The position numbers and the translations under genes are program-made. From Verrucomicrobiales bacterium (GTDB lineage: Bacteria > Verrucomicrobiota > Verrucomicrobiia > Verrucomicrobiales > V1-33): a DNA stretch of 45,315 nt. The first letter of the stretch is position 1; each line of letters starts with the position of its first letter. The DNA is taken from NCBI GenBank assembly GCA_018003315.1, contig JAGNEJ010000031.1:1-45315 (forward strand), read 5' to 3'. Of the stretch, positions 36,123-44,648 are shown in pieces. The notes under the pieces are model-generated. The model saw only the letters and a list, made by a program, of their open reading frames with translations. It had not been told where the DNA came from and searched no databases.

Positions 36123-36248
36123 TCAGTGGGCGGCCAGCCCTAGCACCAGCAGCAACAGACCCGCCGACAGCGAAAAGCTGCGGTGCGTGGCGGAATGGCT
36201 GTGTGCGGTGGCAATCACGGCAGCACCATGAGAGGCAAGCGAAAGCAT
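36123..36248 (-). CDS. leuL: leucine-rich leader peptide of leuA
   Basis: This 41-codon ORF ends 125 bp before leuA and reads ...F-S-L-S-A-G-L-L-L-L-V-L-G-L-A-A-H, with six leucine codons in nine positions (CTG, TTG, CTG, CTG, CTA, CTG). The E. coli leuL leader peptide carries a similar G-L-L-L-L run. The start is uncertain: ATG 36248 overlaps a TTGACA, and an in-frame GTG at 36218 would give 31 residues. The hydrophobic run could also be a membrane peptide, but its place before leuA plus the stacked hairpins favours an attenuator. Small enough to be missed by gene finders. Confidence 0.5.
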   Translation of the reverse strand: MLSLASHGAAVIATAHSHSATHRSFSLSAGLLLLVLGLAAH

Positions 36249-36281
36249 GTCAACCGGTTCTTGTCGCCTTGCCTTATCCCC

Positions 36282-36300
36282 TGCCGGACGGCATCCGGCA
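36282..36300. promoter_or_regulatory. palindrome between leuA leader and divergent gene
   Basis: TGCCGGA and TCCGGCA form a perfect 7-bp inverted repeat with a 5-bp spacer, upstream of the leader and in front of the divergent secreted protein gene. It could be an operator for a dimeric regulator or simply a hairpin. Confidence 0.3.
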
Positions 36301-36430
36301 TGACAGGCCCCGGCTCGGCGGAGGATCTGGGAATGACACAGCCGCAAATGCAGGGTTTGCTGAAAGGTGGTCCGCACCGTCCGCTGGGCGGGGCGAGGCA
36401 TCCGGTTCGTGGGCAATTGGAGACTCCCGG

Positions 36431-36459
36431 TTGACCCCGTGCGGGGAAACGGACAATAT
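36431..36459 (+). promoter_or_regulatory. possible promoter of the interrupted secreted protein
   Basis: TTGACC (36431-36436) lies 17 bp from CAATAT (36454-36459), which ends 7 bp before ATG 36467. The -35 is good and the -10 is weak. If used, the mRNA would have almost no leader. Confidence 0.3.
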
Positions 36460-36466
36460 CACCGTC

Positions 36467-39202
36467 ATGCGAATCTCCCCGGTGCTGCTGTCATTGGTTT
36501 TTTCCTCTTCCCTGGCCATCGCGGCTCCGCCAGTAGCGGTGGAGGATGCCTATTCGCTCAGTGAGGATGCTCCCCTGACAAAATCCGGGACGGACGGAAT
36601 GCGGTCCAATGACAATGCAGGCGCAGCGGCGGATCCGGTTGTCGGTCTGGTGACTTCCCCCCTGCATGGCGTCCTGACATTGTCTCCGGACGGCGGCTTC
36701 ACCTACGTGCCGACGACAAATTTCAATGGGTCGGACAGCTTTCTGTACAAGGTGTTCGGAGACCGTGCGGCCTCGGCGTTTACCATCGATGAAAATGCCT
36801 CCTCCCTGAAAATTGGCGCCACCCTGCGCATTACGTTTTAGGGAATTCCCAGCATTTCCTCGGATTCCTCCACATCCAAAGTCAAGGGCACCCTGGCTGC
36901 GGCGATTGCGCCCAATGCGGCACCATTCAGCGTGATCCGCATCACGGATCTCGATGCGCGCTTGTCCGATGCGGTGAGTCTGAAACTGGGCGTCGGCTGC
37001 ATTCCCATTCTCAATACCTGCGTGGGCGCGGTGCAGTTCGACAGCGATCCCGACGCGATTACGCTGCGGATGGACTCGGCGGGGCCGACGACCACGGTGC
37101 GGTCCAATGGCGGATTTGATGCCGATGGCAGCATTTTCAGTGTCAGTGGGGATGGTCGGATCAAGGGGACGGAACAATTGGAGCCGGTCTTTCCGCCGAC
37201 GCCGCTGCCGCTGGCCCTGCCAGCCATCCCGATGCCATTCAATGGCAAGGTCAGCGTTTCCGGCGGCGTGGCCCGGGTGGAATTGCAGGTCAACTACAAG
37301 GGCACGCTGGCAGTGGATGCGAGCACCAGTCTGTCGTTCAGCCTCAGCGGCGTCATCAAGGCGAATGCGGATGCGCCGCTGCCGGCGGTCGAAGAATCCC
37401 CGTCCGCACCGGTCAGCCTGACCATTCTGCCGGTCAACGATGCACCGGTGGCCGGGCCGGATGCCTATCTGGTCAAAGCCGGCACGACACTAGCCGTTTC
37501 CGCGAGCGGCCAGTTGACCGCGGAGGAACTGATTCCAGCCGGGTCGGTCTGGAAATACCACCACAATGGAACCGACCTTGGCTCCACCTGGAAATCCTGG
37601 AATTTCAATGATGCTGGATGGGTCGGCGGCCAGGCGGAACTGGGCTACGGAGATTCCGGAATTCTGGGCGGCAACCGCGCAGAAAAAACCAACATCAAGG
37701 GGGCAGCTGCGCGTCCCACGGCCTATTTCCGCCGGGAATTCAACGTCACCGGGATCAATGCCACCCGGAGCCTGACATTCGATCTGCTGCGGGACGACGG
37801 AGCCGCCGTTTATTTGAACGGCATCGAGGTGGGCAGACAGAATCTCGCGCCTGCCGCGGATTACGCCACCCTGGCTGCGTCCCGCATCCCCAATGCCGAT
37901 GAAACCCGCTTTTTCCCGGAGACCGTGCCTCCGGGACTGCTGTTGGAAGGAAAAAATGTAGTCGCCGTGGAAGTGCACCAGTTTTCCACTTCTGATTACT
38001 ATTCAGTGGGTCAGATTGATCCGGCGGATGTGAGTTTCGATTTCAAACTGCGGCGCGAATCCGGCCTGACCGGCCTGCTGGTGAACGATGCGGACATCGA
38101 TTCCCCTGCGATGACGGTGGCGGTCCATGCGCCGCCGGCCCATGGTACCCTGACAATCCAGCCGGATGGCGGGTTTGACTACACGCCGGACCAGGGGTTT
38201 TCCGGTGAGGATTCCTTTCTCTACCGACTCAGCGACGGCGGCACGGAAGATGCGGAGGTCCGGTTGATTTCTCCCGGAGCCACCTGGAAATACCTGGATG
38301 ACGACAACGACCCCGGCACCGCCTGGAAGGAGCCGGGATATGCCGACAGCGGCTGGGCGTCGGGGGCCGCTGAGATTGGCTATGGGGACGACAACTCGAT
38401 CGACGACCGTCCGGAAGCCACCAAGCTGAGTTATCTGCTAGGAAATCCGCCGGTGACCACGTATTTCCGAAAAAGGTTCACCCTGCCGCTGCCGAAAGCC
38501 ATGCTGAAATCGCTCAAACTTCGAGTGCTGCGGGATGACGGGGTGGCGGTGTATCTAAACGGCGTGGAAATCGCCCGTGACAACCTGCCGTCCGGCGCGG
38601 GTCATGACACCGGCGCCACGCTGCCCATTGAAGGGGAACTGGAAGCCCGGTTCAATGAGTTCACCGTCCCCGCCGTCGGTCTGGCTGCGCTGGTGGAGGG
38701 CACCAATGTGCTGGCTGTGGAACTGCACCAGAACGCGTGGGTCAGCAATGACGCGAGCTTTGACTGCGAACTCATCGCCACGGCACTGCCCGGCGGAAAA
38801 GTGACTCTGAATGTGACCGCGGATGACTTCGACCATGACTTGATGGCCGATGCCTGGGAGCGCAGCCACCAGCTTGATTTCGCGGTCGCCAATGGGGACG
38901 AGGACGATGATCGCGATGGATTTTCCAATCGCGCCGAATTTCTGGCTGACACTGACCCTCACGATGCCGCCAGCCATTTGAGGATCGCATCGGCCAGTCG
39001 GGAGGGAAATGAGGCGGTGCTACGCCTTCCGGCATCCTTGGCACGGAGGTATGTCCTGCAAACTTCGCCGGATCTGACAGCCTGGACGGATGCGGGGCTG
39101 CCGGTGACTCCTGCGGGTCCGTCACTGGAATTTCGCACGTCGCTTCCGGTGCAGGGAGCGCCGGTGTTTTATCGGGTGCGGGTGGATTTCCAGTTCCCGT
39201 GA
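36467..39202 (+). pseudogene. secreted cadherin-like/tandem-95 protein interrupted by in-frame TAG
   Basis: One continuous frame (911 sense-equivalent codons) is broken by TAG at 36839-36841 (codon 125). Before it: a signal peptide (cleavage near A-I-A, about residue 19) and a cadherin-like unit (about 23-100, with F-T-Y-V-P-T-T-N-F-N-G-S-D-S-F). After it the same frame continues with a beta domain, a second cadherin-like unit containing an inserted W-K-Y module (about 354-530), a second W-K-Y module (about 600-780), a D-R-D-G calcium-type loop and the shared C-terminal module ending V-F-Y-R-V-R-V. The stop falls within a domain (L-K-I-G-A-T-L-R-I-T-F | G-I-P-S), so the gene is broken, read through, or carries a sequence error. 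The downstream part could also start at 36932. Confidence 0.7.
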
Positions 39203-39235
39203 GGCGCTGGCAATGCCGCCACGGCGCGGCTGAAA

Positions 39236-42200
39236 TCAAGGCACCGACTGCTGGTGCACTGCGGACTGCATCAGCGGCAGGTCGATGCCGCGCTTTTTCA
39301 TTTCCGCAAAGTCTGCCTTCATCCGCTCCAGCCACGGAGTGCCGTCCACTTCCGCCTCGCCCACCAGGCCCTGTTCATAAATGTCACGGGCTTCGGCCGT
39401 CCGGTTTTCCATCATGGCCAGATGTCCCAGCAGAAGCTGGATGAGCGGCCCGGACTGCGTGGTCAGGGCGGCGGCCTCCTCGCAGAGGGGGCGGGCTTCG
39501 TCCGTTTTGTGTTCCAGGATTTTGCCCCAGGCCAGCGATGCCAGGACGGATGCCAGGTCATTGGCGGAATCCGGCGTCGGATCCACCGCGTGGAGGCGAC
39601 GCCGGATTTCCAGTTCGGCCTGCCAGTGCTGGAGGGCCGCGGAATCCTGCTGGCGGCGGGACAAATAGCCGCCCATTTCCCCCTGGCACGCCGCTTCCGT
39701 GCGCGGCGAACCGGTGCGTTTTGCATTGGTCAGGGCCAGCCGGAATGTTTCTTCCGCCTCCTGCTGACGTCCGCGCCGCTCCAGAAATTCTCCGTACTGT
39801 TTGGTGCATTCGACCGCCCGGATTTGCCAGGCGACGGCTTCAACCGCCTGGGCGATCACTGCGTTGAGAATGCTCATGCCTTTTTGGAACAGCGCGTCCG
39901 CCTCCCCGGTTTTTCCCTGCAGTTCCCGCATCAGAGCCAGGCTCTGGATGGAATCGGCCAGGTCCATGCGGGCGGCGAGGTTGGTTTTCTGGGAGTCCGC
40001 AAGCACTTGGCGGATGTCCACCGCCTGCTGCAGGCTGTGGGCGGCGATGGCGAAATTTCCCGGATTGAAGCCGGTGATGCGCACGCCCTCACTGAGCACG
40101 CCGGCATAGTCGTTGTTCAAATCCACGCGGTCCGGAAACCGGGCCGCGAGATCGCGCAGAATGGCGGTGCTGCGGTCGAAGCAGCGAACGGCGTCGCCCG
40201 GCATTCCGGCGGCTTTATAGGCAAATCCGGCATCCCGGAGCAGGCGGGCCAGCGGCAGGTTGTAGGCATCCGGGAGCTTGTCGGCGATTTCCTCGCGCAG
40301 ATGCAGCGCTTCGGAATAGCATTGGAGCGAGCGTTCAAAATGGCGGCGGTGGCGGAACACATTGCCCAGCCGTGCCAGGCTGGCGCTGAGGGGCATTTTC
40401 TCTGCAATATCGCCGGGAGCAGCCGCCTGCATTTTCCGCCGCAGCAGCAGGGATTTTTCATAGGACTGTTCGGCTTCCGCATCGCGATTCATCTCCAGAA
40501 GCACGTCCCCCATGCGGTCGCAGGTTGAGGCCAGGCTGGCGGACAGTGCGGATTCGTCAGGAAATCTGGCACGCCATTGTTCCAGCAATTGTTCATTTTC
40601 CCGGTAACTGGCGAGGGCCTCGCGCATGTTGCCTTCGGCAAGGCGGATGTCGCCGCGCAGATCCCTGGCGCCGACGAACGATTGCACGTCCTGCTGCGTT
40701 CGCAACCCGGCGGACTCGAAGCGACCGATGATCCGGTTGGCAATGTCGTTGAGCAGCACGTACTGTCCGGTTTCCTGCAGTCGTCCGCGCAGGTCGTTCA
40801 TGAGGAAAAACATGTCATCTTCCGTCACCTTGCGTGCGGTTTCGGCCTCCTGCTGGGCAGCGGTGGATTCAGCGGCGGACTTCTGGGCTTGAATCCGGGC
40901 ATTCTCCGACTCGCGGGCGGCGGCGATGGATTGGTTGCGCTGGTGCCAGCCAAAGCCCGCGGCGCCAATGGCTGCGCTGCTCAGCACGGCAAAGGCTGCA
41001 ACCAGCTTTCGGGTCCGGCGGAGGCGCTCGCGCAGCTTTGCGGCCTGTTCCGCGGTCCGGCGCGAGTCCTCCTGCCGCTGTTGCTCCTGCGCTTTCAGCC
41101 GAAGGGCTTCACGACGGGAAGCAAGGGATTCCACGCGCTGCGCCAGGGCTTCCGCGCTTTGCAGGCGCTTTTCCAGACTGCCGTGGACTGCGGTGGCGAT
41201 GTCTTCGCGGAGCAGGGCATCGCTCACGTCCTGTTCCCACCCCACGGCCAGCGCCCGGTGCGCATCCGCCACGGCCAGTTGATACAGGATGATGCCCAGG
41301 GCATACACGTCCCCCAGAATGCCGGGCGGACGTCCGGTGAGGTATTCCGGCGGCATGTAAAGCTGGGTGCCGGACTGGGAATCGCTGGAGCCGCGGAACA
41401 GCGTGCGGCTGAAGCCCCCTTGGGTCAGGCTCATCTGCTCCAGGGCCGCCGGATCTGCCAGGGTGCCAATGCCAAAATCCGCCAGCACCGGATGCGGTGT
41501 CCCGGCGGCATCCAGCCGCACCAGGATGTTGCTGGGTTTGAGGTCCTTGTGGATGACCCCCACGGCGTGGGCCGCCCCGACGGTCCGGGCCGTTTGCGCC
41601 ACCAGGCGCAGGCGCACCTCCAGGGGAATCGCCGCCAGACCGCCCTGCTTTTGCGCCCACTGGAGGAGGTTGCCTTCCGGGTAGTATTTGCTTTCAATAA
41701 AATAAGGCTTCTCCGCAGTCTGCGTCTCGTGGATGGTGGCGATGTCTTCGCGGTCTCCCAGGGCGCTTTTCAGCAGGACGAATAATTTCTCCTCCCGGCG
41801 GAACGAACGCAGGCGGTCGGCATCGAAACAGAACTTGAACACGCGCTCCTCCCTGGTCCGGAGATGGCGCGCCAGCCAGGCTTCGCCAAATCCTCCCTCG
41901 CCCAGCCGCTTTTCCAGATGCCAGCCGGCGCGGCCCGGAACCTCCTGGCCGACCGAGGGCCGCCAGCCCAGGGTTTCGGCCTCGCCGGCATCCAGGTGAC
42001 GCCAGGCATCATCCGTGTCTTTGGGCGGCTGCAGGGGAGCAAGGCCAGCGGCTCCGATTTCACAAACCTGCAGCGGTTCCTCCAGTGATTCCCCATCGCC
42101 ACGGAAACGATAGCGTCCGTGCGCCAGAAATGCCACAGGCGGGAGAGGCTCGTCCGGGGCCTCCCTCCGCTCGGGAGGTTCCGGGTGTTCCCGCAAAAAT

Positions 42201-43594
42201 TGACGGGCTTCGCTGAACACCCCGCGAGTGACCAGAATCTGTCCAGGCTGTGCCATTTCCATGAGCCGCGCCGCAAGGTCCACGGCGGGGCCGAAGGGTT
42301 TTTCACGCCCGGTTGCGGCATCCTTCAACGAACGAACCTCACCCACATGCAGCCCAACGCGCAACAGGGGCAGCCCCAGGCGGGAAAGCTGCCACTGGCA
42401 GCGCAGGGCGGCGCGAACCGCCTCGCTGGGAGTGGGAAATTCGGCATGGATGCGCATCCCGGCGGTCTCCAGTAACCGCCCGCCGCCGCCGGGCAGGCAT
42501 TGCTGGAAGCAGGCGGTGATTTTTGTCAGGACCGTCCGGAGATCCGCCGCATCCACCGTCCGGGTTCGGCCGGACAGGCCGGGGATTTCCGCAAACAGCA
42601 GCGTAGCGGTGCGTCCGCCCTCTGGAGTGGAAAGCGCAGCCGGTCCCCCCGCGGCATCGAGGAAGGCGGACTTCAACTCCCTGACGGACTGAAATCTCCT
42701 CGCTGGTTCGCGCTGCATGGCGCGCCGCACCACTTCGTCCAGCCGCGGGTCCAGCGGACGCAGATCGCTGGGCGAGGCAAAGGCTCCTGACGGACGCTGG
42801 CCGGTCAGCAGTTCGTAAAGGACAACGCCCAGGGTGTAAATGTCCGTGCGTTCATCCGCTTCGCCCCGTTCCTGTTCGGGTGCCATGTAAACCGGCGTTC
42901 CGGCTGCCAGTTCGGAGGCCGGCTGGGCGCCGTCGGTCATTTTTGCCAGCCCGAAATCCGCGACTTTGATCCACCCTTCGGGGTCCACCAGGATGTTGGA
43001 TGGTTTGAGGTCGCGGTGCACAATGCCCGCCTGGTGCGCTGCGGTGATGGCATCGCACAGGTGGCTGAAAATTTCCACCGTGCGGAAAAGGTCCGGCGGC
43101 CCGGATCCCCGCAGGGCTTGCGCCAGGTCGGTGCCTTCCACCAGTTCCATGACGAAATACGCCAGACCGGAACTGGTGGTGCCGAAATCATGCACCGTGA
43201 CCACGTTGCGGTGTTTCAGCCGGGCTAGGGCGCGAGCCTCGCGTTGAAATCGCATGGTTAGGTCCTCGTCGAGCGAGACGCTCGGAGGCAGCACCTTGAT
43301 CGCCACCTTTCGCTCCAGGGAGGGGTCCCAGGCCTCGTAAACCGCACCCATGCCGCCCGCCCCGATCAACGGCCCCAGATCATATCCCGGAAACTCTCCG
43401 GCACATTCCTCCGGAGACGGTGGCATCAGACCACCCGCTCCCTGCGGCGGAGCAGTGTCCGCCAAGTTCAGCAGTTTCATCGGATCAAGCCTCCGCTGAC
43501 CGCCAGTGACTGTGCGCTTGGCGGAGGCAACCGTCGAAACCTCGTCCCTTTCAGTGGACGCGGCAGGACGCAATGGGGAATCGGACGTGCTCAT
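39236..43594 (-). CDS. dual Ser/Thr kinase with degenerate cyclase domain and TPR region
   Basis: This is a 1452-residue single-pass membrane protein. Kinase 1 (about 70-325) has G78-A-G-G-M-G, V-A-I-K, H193-R-D195, D-F-G and A-P-E. A class III nucleotide-cyclase-like domain follows (about 328-475): F334-A-E336-I replaces the usual F-A-D-I, and G-M380-R-I replaces the second metal Asp, so catalysis is unlikely. Kinase 2 (about 563-820) has G565-E-G-G-F-G570, V-F-K, H682-K-D684 and D-F-G, with P-P-E for A-P-E. A basic coiled coil leads to a TM helix (about 864-886). The last 560 residues are coiled coil and TPR-like repeats, predicted outside the cytoplasm. It probably senses an external cue and phosphorylates unknown targets. 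Confidence 0.88.
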   Translation of the reverse strand: MSTSDSPLRPAASTERDEVSTVASAKRTVTGGQRRLDPMKLLNLADTAPPQGAGGLMPPSPEECAGEFPGYDLGPLIGAGGMGAVYEAWDPSLERKVAIKVLPPSVSLDEDLTMRFQREARALARLKHRNVVTVHDFGTTSSGLAYFVMELVEGTDLAQALRGSGPPDLFRTVEIFSHLCDAITAAHQAGIVHRDLKPSNILVDPEGWIKVADFGLAKMTDGAQPASELAAGTPVYMAPEQERGEADERTDIYTLGVVLYELLTGQRPSGAFASPSDLRPLDPRLDEVVRRAMQREPARRFQSVRELKSAFLDAAGGPAALSTPEGGRTATLLFAEIPGLSGRTRTVDAADLRTVLTKITACFQQCLPGGGGRLLETAGMRIHAEFPTPSEAVRAALRCQWQLSRLGLPLLRVGLHVGEVRSLKDAATGREKPFGPAVDLAARLMEMAQPGQILVTRGVFSEARQFLREHPEPPERREAPDEPLPPVAFLAHGRYRFRGDGESLEEPLQVCEIGAAGLAPLQPPKDTDDAWRHLDAGEAETLGWRPSVGQEVPGRAGWHLEKRLGEGGFGEAWLARHLRTREERVFKFCFDADRLRSFRREEKLFVLLKSALGDREDIATIHETQTAEKPYFIESKYYPEGNLLQWAQKQGGLAAIPLEVRLRLVAQTARTVGAAHAVGVIHKDLKPSNILVRLDAAGTPHPVLADFGIGTLADPAALEQMSLTQGGFSRTLFRGSSDSQSGTQLYMPPEYLTGRPPGILGDVYALGIILYQLAVADAHRALAVGWEQDVSDALLREDIATAVHGSLEKRLQSAEALAQRVESLASRREALRLKAQEQQRQEDSRRTAEQAAKLRERLRRTRKLVAAFAVLSSAAIGAAGFGWHQRNQSIAAARESENARIQAQKSAAESTAAQQEAETARKVTEDDMFFLMNDLRGRLQETGQYVLLNDIANRIIGRFESAGLRTQQDVQSFVGARDLRGDIRLAEGNMREALASYRENEQLLEQWRARFPDESALSASLASTCDRMGDVLLEMNRDAEAEQSYEKSLLLRRKMQAAAPGDIAEKMPLSASLARLGNVFRHRRHFERSLQCYSEALHLREEIADKLPDAYNLPLARLLRDAGFAYKAAGMPGDAVRCFDRSTAILRDLAARFPDRVDLNNDYAGVLSEGVRITGFNPGNFAIAAHSLQQAVDIRQVLADSQKTNLAARMDLADSIQSLALMRELQGKTGEADALFQKGMSILNAVIAQAVEAVAWQIRAVECTKQYGEFLERRGRQQEAEETFRLALTNAKRTGSPRTEAACQGEMGGYLSRRQQDSAALQHWQAELEIRRRLHAVDPTPDSANDLASVLASLAWGKILEHKTDEARPLCEEAAALTTQSGPLIQLLLGHLAMMENRTAEARDIYEQGLVGEAEVDGTPWLERMKADFAEMKKRGIDLPLMQSAVHQQSVP

Positions 43595-43810
43595 CAGGCA
43601 ATTTCAGCCCGCGGCCATTCTTCCGCGGCAGGGGCAACCAGTAAGCGGAAGTGCCGGGGAAATCCACCGCGGAAGAATCCGCCATTGGCCGGAGGCTGGG
43701 GGAGCAATCATTGCTTGAAGTTACAATCTGGAAGGAGCATTGTAGTCGCTGGCCTGCCTGCACAAAGTCAGGTTCCACTCGACGGTCAACCTGAACGGAT
43801 CCTCGATCCC

Positions 43811-44281
43811 ATGAATTCCCTCGACGCTTGGCACTGGTGGATGATTCTAGGCATCATCCTGATCATTTGTGAGATGTACACCGTCTCCTTTTTTCTCGCC
43901 AGCTTCGGCGTGGCGGCATTGGGAAGTGCCCTCGCCGCTGCCTTGGGAGCTTCGGTGACCTGGCAGTTGGGCGTGTTTGCCTTGGCCAGTGCCGCCGTTC
44001 TCGTGCTGCTCCGCCCGGTATTTGCCAGGGGCCTGTACCGCCGCAGCGAAAACCGCCCCACCAACGTGGACGCCCTTGCCGGTGTTGCCGGCACGGTGGT
44101 CGAGGACATTCCGGCAGCCGGTCTGGCAGGGCGGGTTCGGATTTTTGGTGAAGAATGGCGGGCGGTTTCCTCCAATGGTCAGGTGCTCCTAACCGGATGC
44201 CTGGTCGAAGTGGTCGCGGTGGATGGAGCCACCCTGAATGTTCGGCAGAAAGCCAGCCAACCCCAGCCACTCCCGGCCTGA
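43811..44281 (+). CDS. NfeD-family membrane protein, short form
   Basis: This 156-residue protein begins at ATG 43811, which directly precedes the first membrane helix (W-H-W-W-M-I-L-G-I-I-L-I-I-C-E). Two or three N-terminal hydrophobic segments (about 8-72) are followed by a cytoplasmic OB-fold of the NfeD C-terminal type (G-V-A-G-T-V-V-E-D-I, then G-R-V-R-I-F-G-E-E-W-R-A-V-S). Such proteins usually partner a stomatin/SPFH protein in membrane quality control, but no SPFH gene is visible in this window. The frame is open upstream from a TTG at 43685. A tiny membrane peptide gene follows 8 bp on. Confidence 0.85.
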   Translation: MNSLDAWHWWMILGIILIICEMYTVSFFLASFGVAALGSALAAALGASVTWQLGVFALASAAVLVLLRPVFARGLYRRSENRPTNVDALAGVAGTVVEDIPAAGLAGRVRIFGEEWRAVSSNGQVLLTGCLVEVVAVDGATLNVRQKASQPQPLPA

Positions 44282-44289
44282 ACACCGCC

Positions 44290-44382
44290 ATGCCCCTCAT
44301 CCTTCTGGTCGCAGCCATCCTCGCGATCTTGCTCCTGACAGGAGTCACCATCCTTGCCTTTCGCAGCAAGAACAAGAAGTGA
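44290..44382 (+). CDS. 30-residue single-span membrane peptide
   Basis: ATG 44290 to TGA 44380-44382 encodes an almost wholly hydrophobic helix (I-L-L-V-A-A-I-L-A-I-L-L-L-T-G-V-T-I-L-A-F) with a basic tail R-S-K-N-K-K. It starts 8 bp after the NfeD stop on the same strand, as an operon partner would. No Shine-Dalgarno is visible. It could be a stabilising subunit of the NfeD complex; that is inference from position. Confidence 0.45.
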   Translation: MPLILLVAAILAILLLTGVTILAFRSKNKK

Positions 44383-44609
44383 GGCACGGCGGGCCATGCG
44401 GAACGTGCATTTTGCTGTTTTTCGCCCTTGACCCGTTGAGTCGTCCCTCTACGATCCACGACTTGTTTCGCGACGAACGCGGTGCTCGCACAGCGGTGCC
44501 AAGCCCAGATCCCCAGAGGCACCCGGGCGGAATCGCGGACGTTATTCTCCTCCTGACTATCAATTCGACCTTGCAGCTTCGAGAGCCGATACTTTTTTCA
44601 GAATTCCGC

Positions 44610-44637
44610 TTGTGAAAAATTTCACAAACCCTATAAA
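44610..44637 (+). promoter_or_regulatory. promoter of act operon with overlapping CRP/FNR-type palindrome
   Basis: A -35 TTGTGA (44610-44615), 16-bp spacer and -10 TATAAA (44632-44637) lie 11 bp before ATG 44649. The palindrome TGTGA-N6-TCACA (44611-44626), with 7-bp perfect arms and a 2-bp centre, covers the -35 and half of the spacer. This equals the CRP consensus and would be expected to repress when bound, unless the real start differs. Confidence 0.6.
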
Positions 44638-44648
44638 GCCGCATTGCC

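Noticed and set aside
36014-36466. Upstream extension of the interrupted secreted gene
   Set aside because: It lies across the leuA leader and lacks protein-like features; the signal peptide starts at ATG 36467.
39254-40528. 424-codon plus-strand open frame opposite the TPR part of the kinase
   Set aside because: No start signal, no recognisable motif, and composition typical of antisense frames in GC-rich DNA.
39236-43594. Active adenylate/guanylate cyclase
   Set aside because: Both metal-binding Asp positions are altered (Glu336 and Met380), so enzymatic cyclase activity is improbable.
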